This document shows, piece by piece, positions 25,271 to 33,267 of a stretch of 64,000 bases of DNA. The position numbers and the translations under genes are program-made. The notes under the pieces were generated by a model. The model worked only from the letters and a program-made list of their open reading frames with translations, was not told the DNA's origin and ran no database searches. Origin of the DNA: a virus; the IMG/VR virus record IMGVR_UViG_3300034022_000723, positions 52,520 through 116,519 of that record, one strand, 5' to 3'. The stretch's first letter is position 1. Every line of letters starts with the position of its first letter.

Positions 25271-25887
25271 AATGTACTATAATAATTGTTTTGTTTTTCT
25301 TGTCTTGATATTGTTTTATGATGTTGGATACAATATTCCTCGTCTAAAGGTAAAGATGAGAATTTTTGACCACCTATTACTCTTTCGTGGACCTTACCAT
25401 ACCAACTCATACCTTTACGAAATATACGTCCTTGTGCATCAGGGAAGTTAACCCATCCCTTATCGTTAACTCTCCATCCCCATTTGTTTATGTGTTCTTG
25501 GGTTAAACCATCTACAGTGTTAATACGAGGAACAAATATTAAATCCACATCAGGATTCATTTCCAACATTTGATTTATATTTTTAACCATATATTCACTA
25601 ATCATTTCATCGGCATCTATTTGATAGATGTAATCACCCGTACAATAATCATTTAATTTGTTTTTCCAATTGGCAAAGTTACCTTCAAAATCAAACCCTC
25701 TCCACGTTTGAACGTGAGGGAATTTATTATATGGTAGTAAGAAATCCAATATTTCAGGGTTACCATTCTTTTCATCATATAAAATAACAATCTCATCTTC
25801 CTTTCTTTTATGTTCAAATAAAAATGAAACCAATCTTTTTATTTCTTCTAGTTCATTACAAACTGTAATTGCAAAACTTATTTTCAT
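25267..25887 (-). CDS. GT2-family glycosyltransferase
   Basis: 206 residues. SFAITVCNELEEIKRLVSFL is the GT2 N-terminal strand-helix, and YIQIDADEMI carries the D-A-D metal site. EEYCIQHHKTIS lies near the end. This type often adds a core sugar to LPS or phage glycans. It lies one base after the small FRFFHG-motif gene. Confidence 0.82.
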   Translation of the reverse strand: MKISFAITVCNELEEIKRLVSFLFEHKRKEDEIVILYDEKNGNPEILDFLLPYNKFPHVQTWRGFDFEGNFANWKNKLNDYCTGDYIYQIDADEMISEYMVKNINQMLEMNPDVDLIFVPRINTVDGLTQEHINKWGWRVNDKGWVNFPDAQGRIFRKGMSWYGKVHERVIGGQKFSSLPLDEEYCIQHHKTISRQEKQNNYYSTL

Positions 25888-25888
25888 A

Positions 25889-26131
25889 TTATGCTCTTTG
25901 TCCTCCGTTTATTCTACCCGTTAATATATTTACTACTTCGTTGTCTATTTCTTCCACAATTTGTTCCGACATTAATCTCGTTAATTCAGCCTCAGCATCA
26001 ATTGAGTAAACGGTATTTAAATCATCAACCAATTCAGGTCTCCATTGAGCACGTAGTGTTCTAACAATATTCTGAATACCTTCCGATTGAATTGTTATCC
26101 CATGAAAAAATCTAAACTCTCTAACTCCCAT
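25889..26131 (-). CDS. Small FRFFHG-motif protein, possibly capsid-related
   Basis: 80 residues from the ATG at 26131, two bases downstream of the preceding stop; an upstream alternative would overlap. It starts MGVREFRFFHG, one of the F-K/R-F-F/L-x-G motifs repeated at the ends of many small proteins in this window. The C-terminal half (AELTRLMSEQIVEEIDNEVVN) resembles a helix seen in phage major capsid-type proteins (recollection, low certainty). It is lodged within the glycan island. Confidence 0.6.
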   Translation of the reverse strand: MGVREFRFFHGITIQSEGIQNIVRTLRAQWRPELVDDLNTVYSIDAEAELTRLMSEQIVEEIDNEVVNILTGRINGGQRA

Positions 26132-26132
26132 A

Positions 26133-26378
26133 TTATTGTTTTGGTCTAGCATAAAACTTAAATGTTTTACCAGTGGTGCTGTCGGTAAAAGTCATTATTG
26201 ATTGGTTTGTGTTAGGTATTGTAATAACAACTTCAGGTCTTTCTACCGTTTCATCTGCGGTTGCAAAAATCTGAGGTTCATCATTATCAAATTGAACAAC
26301 CCATTCACATGGCATGTACTTGATAATAGTGTTTTCAATTTGAACTTCCTCTTTTTTCTTTTTTGTTGACTTCGCCAT
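26133..26378 (-). CDS. Hypothetical phage protein
   Basis: 81 residues: a lysine-rich start (MAKSTKKKKEEV) followed by a beta-rich part (WVVQFDND, VVITIPNTNQSIMTF, KTFKFYARP). No domain recognised. It is paired with the FRFFHG gene and may belong to the virion rather than to the glycan pathway. The next base after its start region is the stop of the GT4 gene upstream. Confidence 0.6.
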   Translation of the reverse strand: MAKSTKKKKEEVQIENTIIKYMPCEWVVQFDNDEPQIFATADETVERPEVVITIPNTNQSIMTFTDSTTGKTFKFYARPKQ

Positions 26379-27629
26379 TTATTTAACTCTATTTAATTTA
26401 GGTAGTATCAGTTTAGTTTGTTGTGGTATAGTAATGAATGGTGTTAATATACTTTTAAATTTTTCTATCATTTTACTTAATGAAAAATTATTTTTATTTT
26501 CTTCTTTTAATATTTTAGATTTAGTTAAAAATTTATTATAATCTTTTTTAACTAATTTTAAAACCTCAACCACCTCATTGTAATTAGCGGTAAACCATTT
26601 AGAACCTTTAATTATAAAAGTATCAACCGCACTATCATCAACTTCAGTTAATTTACCACCAACCATGATTGAATTATTGATAGACAAAAAATCTTTATGA
26701 CCTGACCAGTTAGATGCGATTACAGGTTTACCAGTCATAGTGAACTCTAATAGAGGTCTACCGAATCCCTCACCTTTAGTAATTGATACCATTGATTTAA
26801 TTTTAGGATGATTATATAAATCGTTCATTTCTTTATTAGTTAAATCACCAAATAATAAATAAATAGAAGGTGGATTTTTTATATCACCAACAATTTCTTT
26901 TATTTTTTTCCTAAATGATTCTCTCTCTTTTACTGAAAAATTAGCGGAAGATGTTTTAAGAACTAACGCGGGTTTATCTTTTTCATCTTTAAATGATTCC
27001 ACAAAACATCTAATTAACATACCAACATCTTTTCTATCTTGACCAAGGTTACCCTTTAACCAATGACCAACAAAAAGATAAGCAAAATTTTCTTTGATAT
27101 CTAATTTAAAATCTTTATTAATTACATCATTATAAATTGATATGTCCGCACCTTCAAATAAAACCTCAATAGGTTTTTCTATTTTATGTTGTTTTAATAG
27201 TTTATCACTATCTTTTTCTTTTTCATCATATACTGTTGATAAAAGAACTTCTTTAGAAAAATTAGATGTTGCAATGATTAAATCCATTCTATTACAACCA
27301 TCAACCCAATCTTTAGGTGCAATGGTTGTTTCAATACCGGCAGTTATACCAATGTTAAATTTACCAAATCTTCTAAATTCATTTGGTACTGTAACTTGAA
27401 CGTAAATTTCGGGCAAACCCTCAAAAGAATTAACAATATTACTTTCAATCCACTGATGAAATAAATTGTCTTTTTCTAATGCGGTCATTGGTGTTGAACC
27501 CCACACACAACTATCAATTTTAATATCAAACATATTCATTTGATATAACGATTCTAATAAATCTCTTGAATGTGAACCATATCCACTTCTTGTTTTAATT
27601 GGTCCTCTAAATAATAACGTTGGTTTCAT
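26379..27629 (-). CDS. GT4-family glycosyltransferase
   Basis: 416 residues. FRGPIKTRSGYGSHSRDLL is the acceptor-side glycine loop of GT4 enzymes; YLFVGHWLKGNLGQDRK, VSITKGEGFGRPLLEF and GKPVIASNWSGHKDFL form the nucleotide-sugar site with the E-x7-E pattern. Related in layout to the next gene upstream, with which it shares one base. Confidence 0.88.
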   Translation of the reverse strand: MKPTLLFRGPIKTRSGYGSHSRDLLESLYQMNMFDIKIDSCVWGSTPMTALEKDNLFHQWIESNIVNSFEGLPEIYVQVTVPNEFRRFGKFNIGITAGIETTIAPKDWVDGCNRMDLIIATSNFSKEVLLSTVYDEKEKDSDKLLKQHKIEKPIEVLFEGADISIYNDVINKDFKLDIKENFAYLFVGHWLKGNLGQDRKDVGMLIRCFVESFKDEKDKPALVLKTSSANFSVKERESFRKKIKEIVGDIKNPPSIYLLFGDLTNKEMNDLYNHPKIKSMVSITKGEGFGRPLLEFTMTGKPVIASNWSGHKDFLSINNSIMVGGKLTEVDDSAVDTFIIKGSKWFTANYNEVVEVLKLVKKDYNKFLTKSKILKEENKNNFSLSKMIEKFKSILTPFITIPQQTKLILPKLNRVK

Positions 27630-28987
27630 TAAACTATTTTATATAAATTAAATCTTTCACGTGGTGTGAATTTTTTTATTGTTGTCTCAATACCTTCACT
27701 CATAGCATCACACATTACTTTTGATGACAGGTTTTTAATTGCAAATTCCCTTCCTTTCAAACCGTTATGTTTTCTTAATTCTTTATCTGTCGTATATATT
27801 TCCATTATTTTACTCGCAACTTCTTCATCGTTAACTCTATCGTCAAATATGTAAGGAGTAATAGGTGAACCATTTATGTTAATTGCTGATGGCCAAACTG
27901 GTAAAACCCATTCACCGTGTCGGGTATGGTTATGTTTCTTTTTATTACTTAATGTTTCAATATCAATATAATCATCTGCAGTATAATCAAATCCACATTG
28001 GTCTTGTAATCCACCAGTAATATTAACAATAATAGGTGTACCCGCCATTATACTTTCCGCAGTACCCAAACCAAATCCTTCATTACTTGCAATGTTAACA
28101 GTACAATCGGCAATGTTATATAATTCATTTAACTTTTCGGCTTCAATTTTATTAGTTGAGAATACAACATTGTAATCAGGACACAATTTATCTTTAACAG
28201 CATATAAATCAGTACCATTATTATCTATTGGTGTTGTATGTAATAACAAGACACATTTATCCGAATCTTCTTTTGACAATTTATCACAAAATAATCTATA
28301 AGAATAAATTAAATCTGATGTTTGTTTTCTTCTAATGTTTCTACTGTTATAAAATAACACGAAACTATATTCTTTATCACCAAACAATTGTTTCTTGGTT
28401 TCTGTTAAATCAATATCTAATGGTTTGAAAACGTTTGGATTAATTCCATGTGGAACATAACTAACTTGCCAATCTTCTAATGGTTTACGAATACCATCGT
28501 CCATTTTACCCACACGATTAACAATACCATAAGTTAATTTAGAAATACATCCTAACCAATCACAACTTTCGTAGTAATCTTTATTATATGATGGATCAGG
28601 AAGATTATCCCAAATATGATAATAAAGAATTGGAACTTGTTGTCTAATCTCGTGTTCATTATCATACAACCATTGCCAATAATGAGGGTCGGTGAAATGT
28701 AATATGGCGTCTATCTTTTCTTCTTTAAGAATTGTCCTTAAAACATTAATATCCCCATAACCATTATATGGTATGATTTTTAATTCGGCATCTTTAACAC
28801 CAGTTCTTTTTCTCACATCATCATTACAATCAACAAATTTACCGGTTTCGGGGTGATTAATACCTGCGCCTAATTGTATCCAATTAAACCTATCAACGGT
28901 ACCCATTACGAATTCTTTAGACATTGTTGAAATACCTGAAGTCATTCGTAAATCGTCCGATAATAATAATATTCTTTTTTTACCCAT
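27629..28987 (-). CDS. GT4-family glycosyltransferase
   Basis: 452 residues from the ATG at 28987, which gives the usual start MGKKRILLLSDDLRMTSGIS; a start six codons earlier would overlap the regulator gene. SGISTMSKEF, VPHGINPNVFKPLD, LFYNSRNIRRKQ and IASNEGFGLGTAESIMAGTPIIV are GT4 motifs. It probably uses an NDP-hexose donor. It is the first large gene of the island, directly after the ribbon-helix-helix gene. Confidence 0.88.
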   Translation of the reverse strand: MGKKRILLLSDDLRMTSGISTMSKEFVMGTVDRFNWIQLGAGINHPETGKFVDCNDDVRKRTGVKDAELKIIPYNGYGDINVLRTILKEEKIDAILHFTDPHYWQWLYDNEHEIRQQVPILYYHIWDNLPDPSYNKDYYESCDWLGCISKLTYGIVNRVGKMDDGIRKPLEDWQVSYVPHGINPNVFKPLDIDLTETKKQLFGDKEYSFVLFYNSRNIRRKQTSDLIYSYRLFCDKLSKEDSDKCVLLLHTTPIDNNGTDLYAVKDKLCPDYNVVFSTNKIEAEKLNELYNIADCTVNIASNEGFGLGTAESIMAGTPIIVNITGGLQDQCGFDYTADDYIDIETLSNKKKHNHTRHGEWVLPVWPSAININGSPITPYIFDDRVNDEEVASKIMEIYTTDKELRKHNGLKGREFAIKNLSSKVMCDAMSEGIETTIKKFTPRERFNLYKIV

Positions 28988-28988
28988 A

Positions 28989-29186
28989 TTAATATTTTGA
29001 TCCACTCACAGATAAATCTGTGTAATTATTTATTTTATTTCTAAATGATTCGTCTTTGACGTAAAGGTCTAATGTACGATTAACTAATTTTTGTAAGTTA
29101 ATATTACCATCAATCGCATTTATCTTAAATTTTCTGTAAACGTCTTCCAATATATGGACACTCGTTAATTTTTTTTCTACTTTCAT
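28989..29186 (-). CDS. Ribbon-helix-helix (CopG/Arc-like) regulator candidate
   Basis: 65 residues from the ATG at 29186. A basic beta strand (KKLTSVHIL) is followed by two helices (EDVYRKFKINAIDG, NLQKLVNRTLDLYV), the RHH layout. Such proteins bind DNA as dimers and often repress their own operon. It is the promoter-proximal gene of the minus-strand island with a TATATTTG box three bases before its start, so it may control the island (inference). Confidence 0.6.
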   Translation of the reverse strand: MKVEKKLTSVHILEDVYRKFKINAIDGNINLQKLVNRTLDLYVKDESFRNKINNYTDLSVSGSKY

Positions 29187-29189
29187 ATT

Positions 29190-29221
29190 CAAATATATAT
29201 TTATTGATATATACCATAATC
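29190..29221 (-). promoter_or_regulatory. Host-type promoter for the minus-strand island
   Basis: Read on the minus strand, TATATTTG (29197-29190) lies three bases before the ATG at 29186, with TTATGGTATAT about 18 bases upstream as a weak -33 box. The -7 box matches the Bacteroidota TAnnTTTG. The mRNA would be almost leaderless. Confidence 0.5.
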
Positions 29222-29250
29222 AAAAAAATATCGTCAATAATAACGATATC
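29222..29250 (-). terminator. Intrinsic terminator (minus strand)
   Basis: On the minus strand ATATCGT and ACGATAT pair across an eight-base loop and are followed by seven T. It follows the small Cys-rich gene at 29268-29402 and separates it from the glycan island. Confidence 0.65.
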
Positions 29251-29267
29251 TTAAATTATCGTCTATA

Positions 29268-29402
29268 TTATTGATTAGTGTTTGGTGTCTCTTCTTGTGT
29301 TACTGGTTCAGTAACCTCTGGTGTTTGAACTTCACTTAATCTAATGTTTACCGGTGGTTGAACCGGTGGTTCTTGTTTTTTACCTTTACATCCACATCCC
29401 AT
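29268..29402 (-). CDS. Small MGCGC-type protein
   Basis: 44 residues: MGCGCKGKKQEPPV, then a Pro/Val/Thr/Glu-rich tail with no helices. Very short proteins opening MGCGC are often seen in Bacteroidota phages (recollection). The twin cysteines could bind metal. It has its own TATTTATA element and an intrinsic terminator, so it seems to be a single-gene unit. Confidence 0.6.
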   Translation of the reverse strand: MGCGCKGKKQEPPVQPPVNIRLSEVQTPEVTEPVTQEETPNTNQ

Positions 29403-29415
29403 AGTTGTTGTTTTT

Positions 29416-29424
29416 TATAAATAT
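29416..29424 (-). promoter_or_regulatory. Late-type promoter element TATTTATA (minus strand)
   Basis: TATTTATA read on the minus strand (29423-29416), 13 bases before the ATG at 29402. It shows that the element keeps its orientation relative to the gene on either strand. Confidence 0.45.
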
Positions 29425-29486
29425 TTTGGTTTATTGAAATTAATTTCTTATATTTTAATTATAAACAAAGAAAATTAAAAAGTCAA

Positions 29487-30323
29487 ATGGAAACCAACAA
29501 AATTTACAACGGAGATTGCTTAGAATTATTTAAAGAATTAGAAAATAATATGATAGATTTAGTGGTAACATCACCACCCTATAATGTTGGTATTGAATAT
29601 GATGTTCACGTTGATAATTTACCGATGGATGAGTACTTTGTGTGGGTAAAAACTTGGTTAACCGAAGTTTATCGTACATTAAAAGACGATGGTAGAATTG
29701 CAATTAATATACCATATGAAGTAAATGTTAGAGACAGAGGTGGACGTGTTTTTATGGTGTCTGAGTATTGGCAAATTATGAAGGAAATTGGATTTGGATT
29801 CTTTGGTGTTGTGGACTTAGAAGAATCGTCACCACATAGACATAAAACAACAGCATGGGGTTCTTGGATGTCACCATCGGCACCATACATTTATAATCCT
29901 AAAGAGGCGGTTATTTTAGCATATAAGAAAGATTATATTAAAAAGGTTAAAGGTGTTCCGGAATGGGCGTATAATGACGTAGAGATTGAAAATGAGGACG
30001 GTACAAAGAAAATGAAGAGAATGTACGATGACCAAGATAAAATCGAATTTATGGAACTTGTATTCGGTCAATGGAAGTATTTTGCAGATACTAAGTCATT
30101 AACAAAAGCAACCTTTTCATTGGACATCCCAATGAAAGCGATAAAGATTTTAAGTTATAAAGGAGATATCATATTAGATCCGTTTTCTGGTTCAGGAACG
30201 ACAGCATTGGCAGCTAAGAGGTTAGAAAGAAATTATATAGGATTTGAGTTATCGGAAAAATATGCTAACATTTCTAAACACCGAGTTGGGATACAGGATT
30301 CTGAGGAGTCCCCAAATACATAG
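29487..30323 (+). CDS. DNA adenine-N6 / cytosine-N4 methyltransferase
   Basis: 278 residues. The catalytic TSPPYN (28-33) comes first and the SAM motif DPFSGSGTTALAA near residue 230, the beta-class order. NGDCLELFKEL precedes the catalytic motif as in many such enzymes. No restriction endonuclease gene is adjacent, so it is probably an orphan that protects phage DNA. Its last 50 bases overlap the convergent DUF192 gene. Confidence 0.9.
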   Translation: METNKIYNGDCLELFKELENNMIDLVVTSPPYNVGIEYDVHVDNLPMDEYFVWVKTWLTEVYRTLKDDGRIAINIPYEVNVRDRGGRVFMVSEYWQIMKEIGFGFFGVVDLEESSPHRHKTTAWGSWMSPSAPYIYNPKEAVILAYKKDYIKKVKGVPEWAYNDVEIENEDGTKKMKRMYDDQDKIEFMELVFGQWKYFADTKSLTKATFSLDIPMKAIKILSYKGDIILDPFSGSGTTALAAKRLERNYIGFELSEKYANISKHRVGIQDSEESPNT

Positions 30324-30651
30324 CAACTTTATCACCCACTTTCCACCCATCACAGGTACCTGCGGGAAATTCAATAATATGATCACCAATACCTGTGTAA
30401 CGAGGTAAAGTCATCCTATGTGGGTCAGGAGCCTCACAGTTAGAATGTATACGATTAATACGGTTGTTAAGAACAAATAAAATATCTAATGGTATTAAAC
30501 AGTTCTTCATCCAAAATGAGTGGTGACCTTTACCCATCTTGAATACCATACAACCGTTTAGTTCTGTTCTACCCATCATACCTTTTTGAATATCATCTGG
30601 TGATGAAAGGTATTCGGCGGGAAATGTTTTGTTATTGATGTGAACTGACAT
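30274..30651 (-). CDS. DUF192 family protein
   Basis: 125 residues matching DUF192: FPAEYLSSPDDIQKGMMGRTEL, the hallmark SFWMKNCLIPLDILFV, then a VIEFPAG strand and GWKVGDKV. DUF192 proteins are small beta-barrels of unclear function. Most bacterial members are exported, but no signal peptide is visible here. It is convergent with and overlaps the end of the methyltransferase gene. Confidence 0.85.
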   Translation of the reverse strand: MSVHINNKTFPAEYLSSPDDIQKGMMGRTELNGCMVFKMGKGHHSFWMKNCLIPLDILFVLNNRINRIHSNCEAPDPHRMTLPRYTGIGDHIIEFPAGTCDGWKVGDKVAMYLGTPQNPVSQLGV

Positions 30652-30707
30652 ATCTATAATTATTTGGAAATTTCAAATTAAAAGGTTATATTATAAAAAA
30701 CAAAGTT

Positions 30708-30887
30708 ATGCAAATAAAAATTAGAGAAATAATCTATATAATGATGATGATAACTGGTATCCTTATTGAAAAATACGGGTTGAATACGGGTAACCCTGAA
30801 TTGGAAAAGATGTTTGGTTGGGGTATGATTAGTTTAGGACCAATCAATATGGTCATTGATTATATTAAGAAACCTAAAAAGAAGTAA
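30708..30887 (+). CDS. Small membrane protein
   Basis: 59 residues with one hydrophobic segment near the start (IREIIYIMMMITGILI), a second weak one (FGWGMISLGPINMVIDYI) and a lysine-rich end. A TTATATTATA sequence lies 13 bases before the ATG. The next gene starts two bases after its stop. Confidence 0.6.
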   Translation: MQIKIREIIYIMMMITGILIEKYGLNTGNPELEKMFGWGMISLGPINMVIDYIKKPKKK

Positions 30888-30888
30888 T

Positions 30889-31086
30889 ATGTTTAAGAAT
30901 TATTATAAAGATTTCTTTGTTTATAAAAAGAAACATCATTGGTATATTTTACCTGCAATTATTTTCTATTACGATAAGGATGAATATTATGAGGATGGTA
31001 AAACATCACCATCTTGGGGGTTAACTATTAGGTGGTTGACATATATGGTGGGGTTCCAAATACAAAAAAACCCTGATAATCAATAA
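30889..31086 (+). CDS. Hypothetical small membrane-associated protein
   Basis: 65 residues from the ATG at 30889, chosen because it directly follows the previous stop. Aromatic-rich (FVYKKKHHWYILPAIIFYY) with two short hydrophobic stretches. No family recognised. A weak stem (CCCTG / CAGGG, about 31071-31096) follows it at the convergence with the small minus-strand gene. Confidence 0.6.
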   Translation: MFKNYYKDFFVYKKKHHWYILPAIIFYYDKDEYYEDGKTSPSWGLTIRWLTYMVGFQIQKNPDNQ

Positions 31087-31112
31087 ATTACCAGGGTTAA
31101 CAAGGGAGAGAA

Positions 31113-31238
31113 CTATCGACCTTGTCCACGATAGTTGTTTTCAGTTCTATCGTGTTTGTTGCGAGTTTTTGTTGCCGAACCTTTTTTTCTCTTACCAAAA
31201 GAGACCTTATTGTTACTAGCACTTTTTCCTTTAGCCAT
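31113..31238 (-). CDS. Small basic protein ending YRGQGR
   Basis: 41 residues, about a third Lys/Arg: MAKGKSASNNKVSFGKRKKG and a final NNYRGQGR. It is likely disordered and able to bind nucleic acid. A similar short basic protein is at 55080 (ending KTGRGK). Not a recognised ribosomal protein. Confidence 0.6.
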   Translation of the reverse strand: MAKGKSASNNKVSFGKRKKGSATKTRNKHDRTENNYRGQGR

Positions 31239-31303
31239 AAAATTTATTTATTAATAAGTATATCTGAAAATAGTTTTGTATATTTGATACCTAAACTTAC
31301 TTT

Positions 31304-33232
31304 ATGGAGGAAATATTACTTTACCAAACATATACTTACGCGAGAATTACCCCATTTAAGAACTATTCTAAGTTCCCAAGAGTAGACACATCACATAGTG
31401 GTATACATAAACAAGTGTCATATGAAGACAAGTATGGTGGTAGTACGACCACTGAATATTATGATGGGGGTAGTGGGGTTCCAATATCACCACTAACAGA
31501 TGAAATCAAAAAGAAAAAAACAAGATTTTTTTATTGGGACGATGAATATAAAAATGTTCCGATTATTATGTACGCTTCCACTCATAAACTAAATGGAACA
31601 CCGGGGGAGTTTTATACTACAAAGGATAGACACATCAAGAAATACTATAATGAACCCCTTAGTGAAATATCAGTTCACATATTAGAAAGGTCAATAATAA
31701 AAAAAGGAGATAAGATTACAATTAAAACAAACAAATTCACAAAATTCAGAGGATTTAACTGTAAGTATTTTAAAACAAACAAATACACCACATCAGTTAC
31801 TTTTGATATGGTTAAAGGGGATTTTTTATTTGTTGATAGTGGTAAACATGGAAAAACCAAAACCACACCTCGATTTAGAAAGAACGGGTTTCAACAACTT
31901 GACAATTTTTTAGATAGTAGCGATGGACCATTGAAGTTTTTAAGAAATCATATGGGTAAAAATAATCCATTGTACAAAGAATTAAAAAATAATTTTAAAG
32001 ATAAAGAATTTAACGACGTACTTAGTAAAGTGTTTAACATTAATTTTACAACAGATGGTTCATTTTTTAAAACTTTTTTTTATGAAGAGGTAATGAGATG
32101 GTTTATTAATACCAAGAAAATAAAGATACCAAACGACTACAAAAAACTATTGGTTCATTATTACCCAACAGAAAAATACTTAAAGAAAAACGATAGAAAA
32201 TTAATTGCGTCAGTATTAGATGTTTATCAAATAAAATCTAAAGTGACAATAAAACTATTACATGAGAAACCTAACATTGATTTAGGTTCTTTATATATGT
32301 TATGTTATTTGTTTGGTAATAACTACCAAAAATATATCGGTTCCATAAATAAAGATTTATTTGGAACAACATCCGATAACGATAAGGGACATTTAATTGG
32401 TGCATCATCATTAAAAATGATGGAAAATATACGTGACAGAATTAAAAATCACGGATATGACATATCTGATATTGAAAAAGAAAATTTATTATCGGTGTTA
32501 ACAAGTGAAACAGAAAAAGGAATATCGGTAGATGAAAATTTTATGGGGTTAGTGATGGATCATTTTAGGATGTTGAGTAAAATAAGAGAGTATGATCCTA
32601 ATATTAGAATGAGAGCAAATACTAGAGTTAAGTTTCATAGTGAACACAATGAATTATCTAGAATGATATCTGCAATTAAAAAAGGTTGGGTCATTCAATA
32701 TTTCTATCCTGAAGAAACGGTGAGACAAATTCAACAACCAATTAGTTGTGAGAAAAAAAGTGAGTTGTGGAAACACAGTAGTAATGGTAATAAAGAACTT
32801 ATCACTACAATAAGTGACGGTGAGATAATGATACACCCATATGTTCTAACAAGAGAAGAGGAATACGTTGAAGAAGGTAGGTTTATGCATCACTGTGTTG
32901 CATCATACGCGGAGACAGACACATCAATTATTGTATCGTTGAGGACTGAAGATAAACAAGATAGAGTTACGTGTGAGTTTAAAATATCAGATGGAAGAAT
33001 GGTGCAATCAAAATATTTCTCAAACTCACAACCACCAAAACATTATCAAAATGTGATAGATGATGTAAGTGATTTGATTAGAATGCACGCGAGATTTGGA
33101 ACACTCAACTGGTTAAAGAAGGATAGAGTACCTGTTATGATAAATGGAGTTGAAATTGCTCCCGAAATGAGAGAACCGAGAAGATTAATAGATATTTTAA
33201 ATTTAGATGACGCCGAACCACTACCATTTTAA
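31304..33232 (+). CDS. PcfJ-like protein, long paralogue
   Basis: 642 residues. The C-terminal part has the PcfJ-like core: REEEYVEEGRFMHHCVASYA, IIVSLRT, VTCEFKISDGRMVQSKYFSNSQPP. PcfJ-like proteins occur on conjugative plasmids and phages; their function is unknown, although the HHC motif looks like an active or metal site. The N-terminal 450 residues have no recognised domain. The start at 31304 follows a TTTTGTATATTTG sequence. A shorter relative follows at 33268. Confidence 0.72.
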   Translation: MEEILLYQTYTYARITPFKNYSKFPRVDTSHSGIHKQVSYEDKYGGSTTTEYYDGGSGVPISPLTDEIKKKKTRFFYWDDEYKNVPIIMYASTHKLNGTPGEFYTTKDRHIKKYYNEPLSEISVHILERSIIKKGDKITIKTNKFTKFRGFNCKYFKTNKYTTSVTFDMVKGDFLFVDSGKHGKTKTTPRFRKNGFQQLDNFLDSSDGPLKFLRNHMGKNNPLYKELKNNFKDKEFNDVLSKVFNINFTTDGSFFKTFFYEEVMRWFINTKKIKIPNDYKKLLVHYYPTEKYLKKNDRKLIASVLDVYQIKSKVTIKLLHEKPNIDLGSLYMLCYLFGNNYQKYIGSINKDLFGTTSDNDKGHLIGASSLKMMENIRDRIKNHGYDISDIEKENLLSVLTSETEKGISVDENFMGLVMDHFRMLSKIREYDPNIRMRANTRVKFHSEHNELSRMISAIKKGWVIQYFYPEETVRQIQQPISCEKKSELWKHSSNGNKELITTISDGEIMIHPYVLTREEEYVEEGRFMHHCVASYAETDTSIIVSLRTEDKQDRVTCEFKISDGRMVQSKYFSNSQPPKHYQNVIDDVSDLIRMHARFGTLNWLKKDRVPVMINGVEIAPEMREPRRLIDILNLDDAEPLPF

Positions 33233-33236
33233 CTAC

Positions 33237-33263
33237 ACATTTTCATTTAATCCATATATATTT
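33237..33263 (+). promoter_or_regulatory. Promoter-like element, TTTTCATTT class
   Basis: CATTTTCATTTAATCC followed by TATATATTT, four bases before the ATG at 33268. It is the loosest match in its class. Confidence 0.35.
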
Positions 33264-33267
33264 CTAT

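Noticed and set aside
31071-31096. Bidirectional terminator between convergent small genes
   Set aside because: The stem CCCTG/CAGGG has a mismatch near its loop and no T-run on either side, so it is too weak to list as a terminator.
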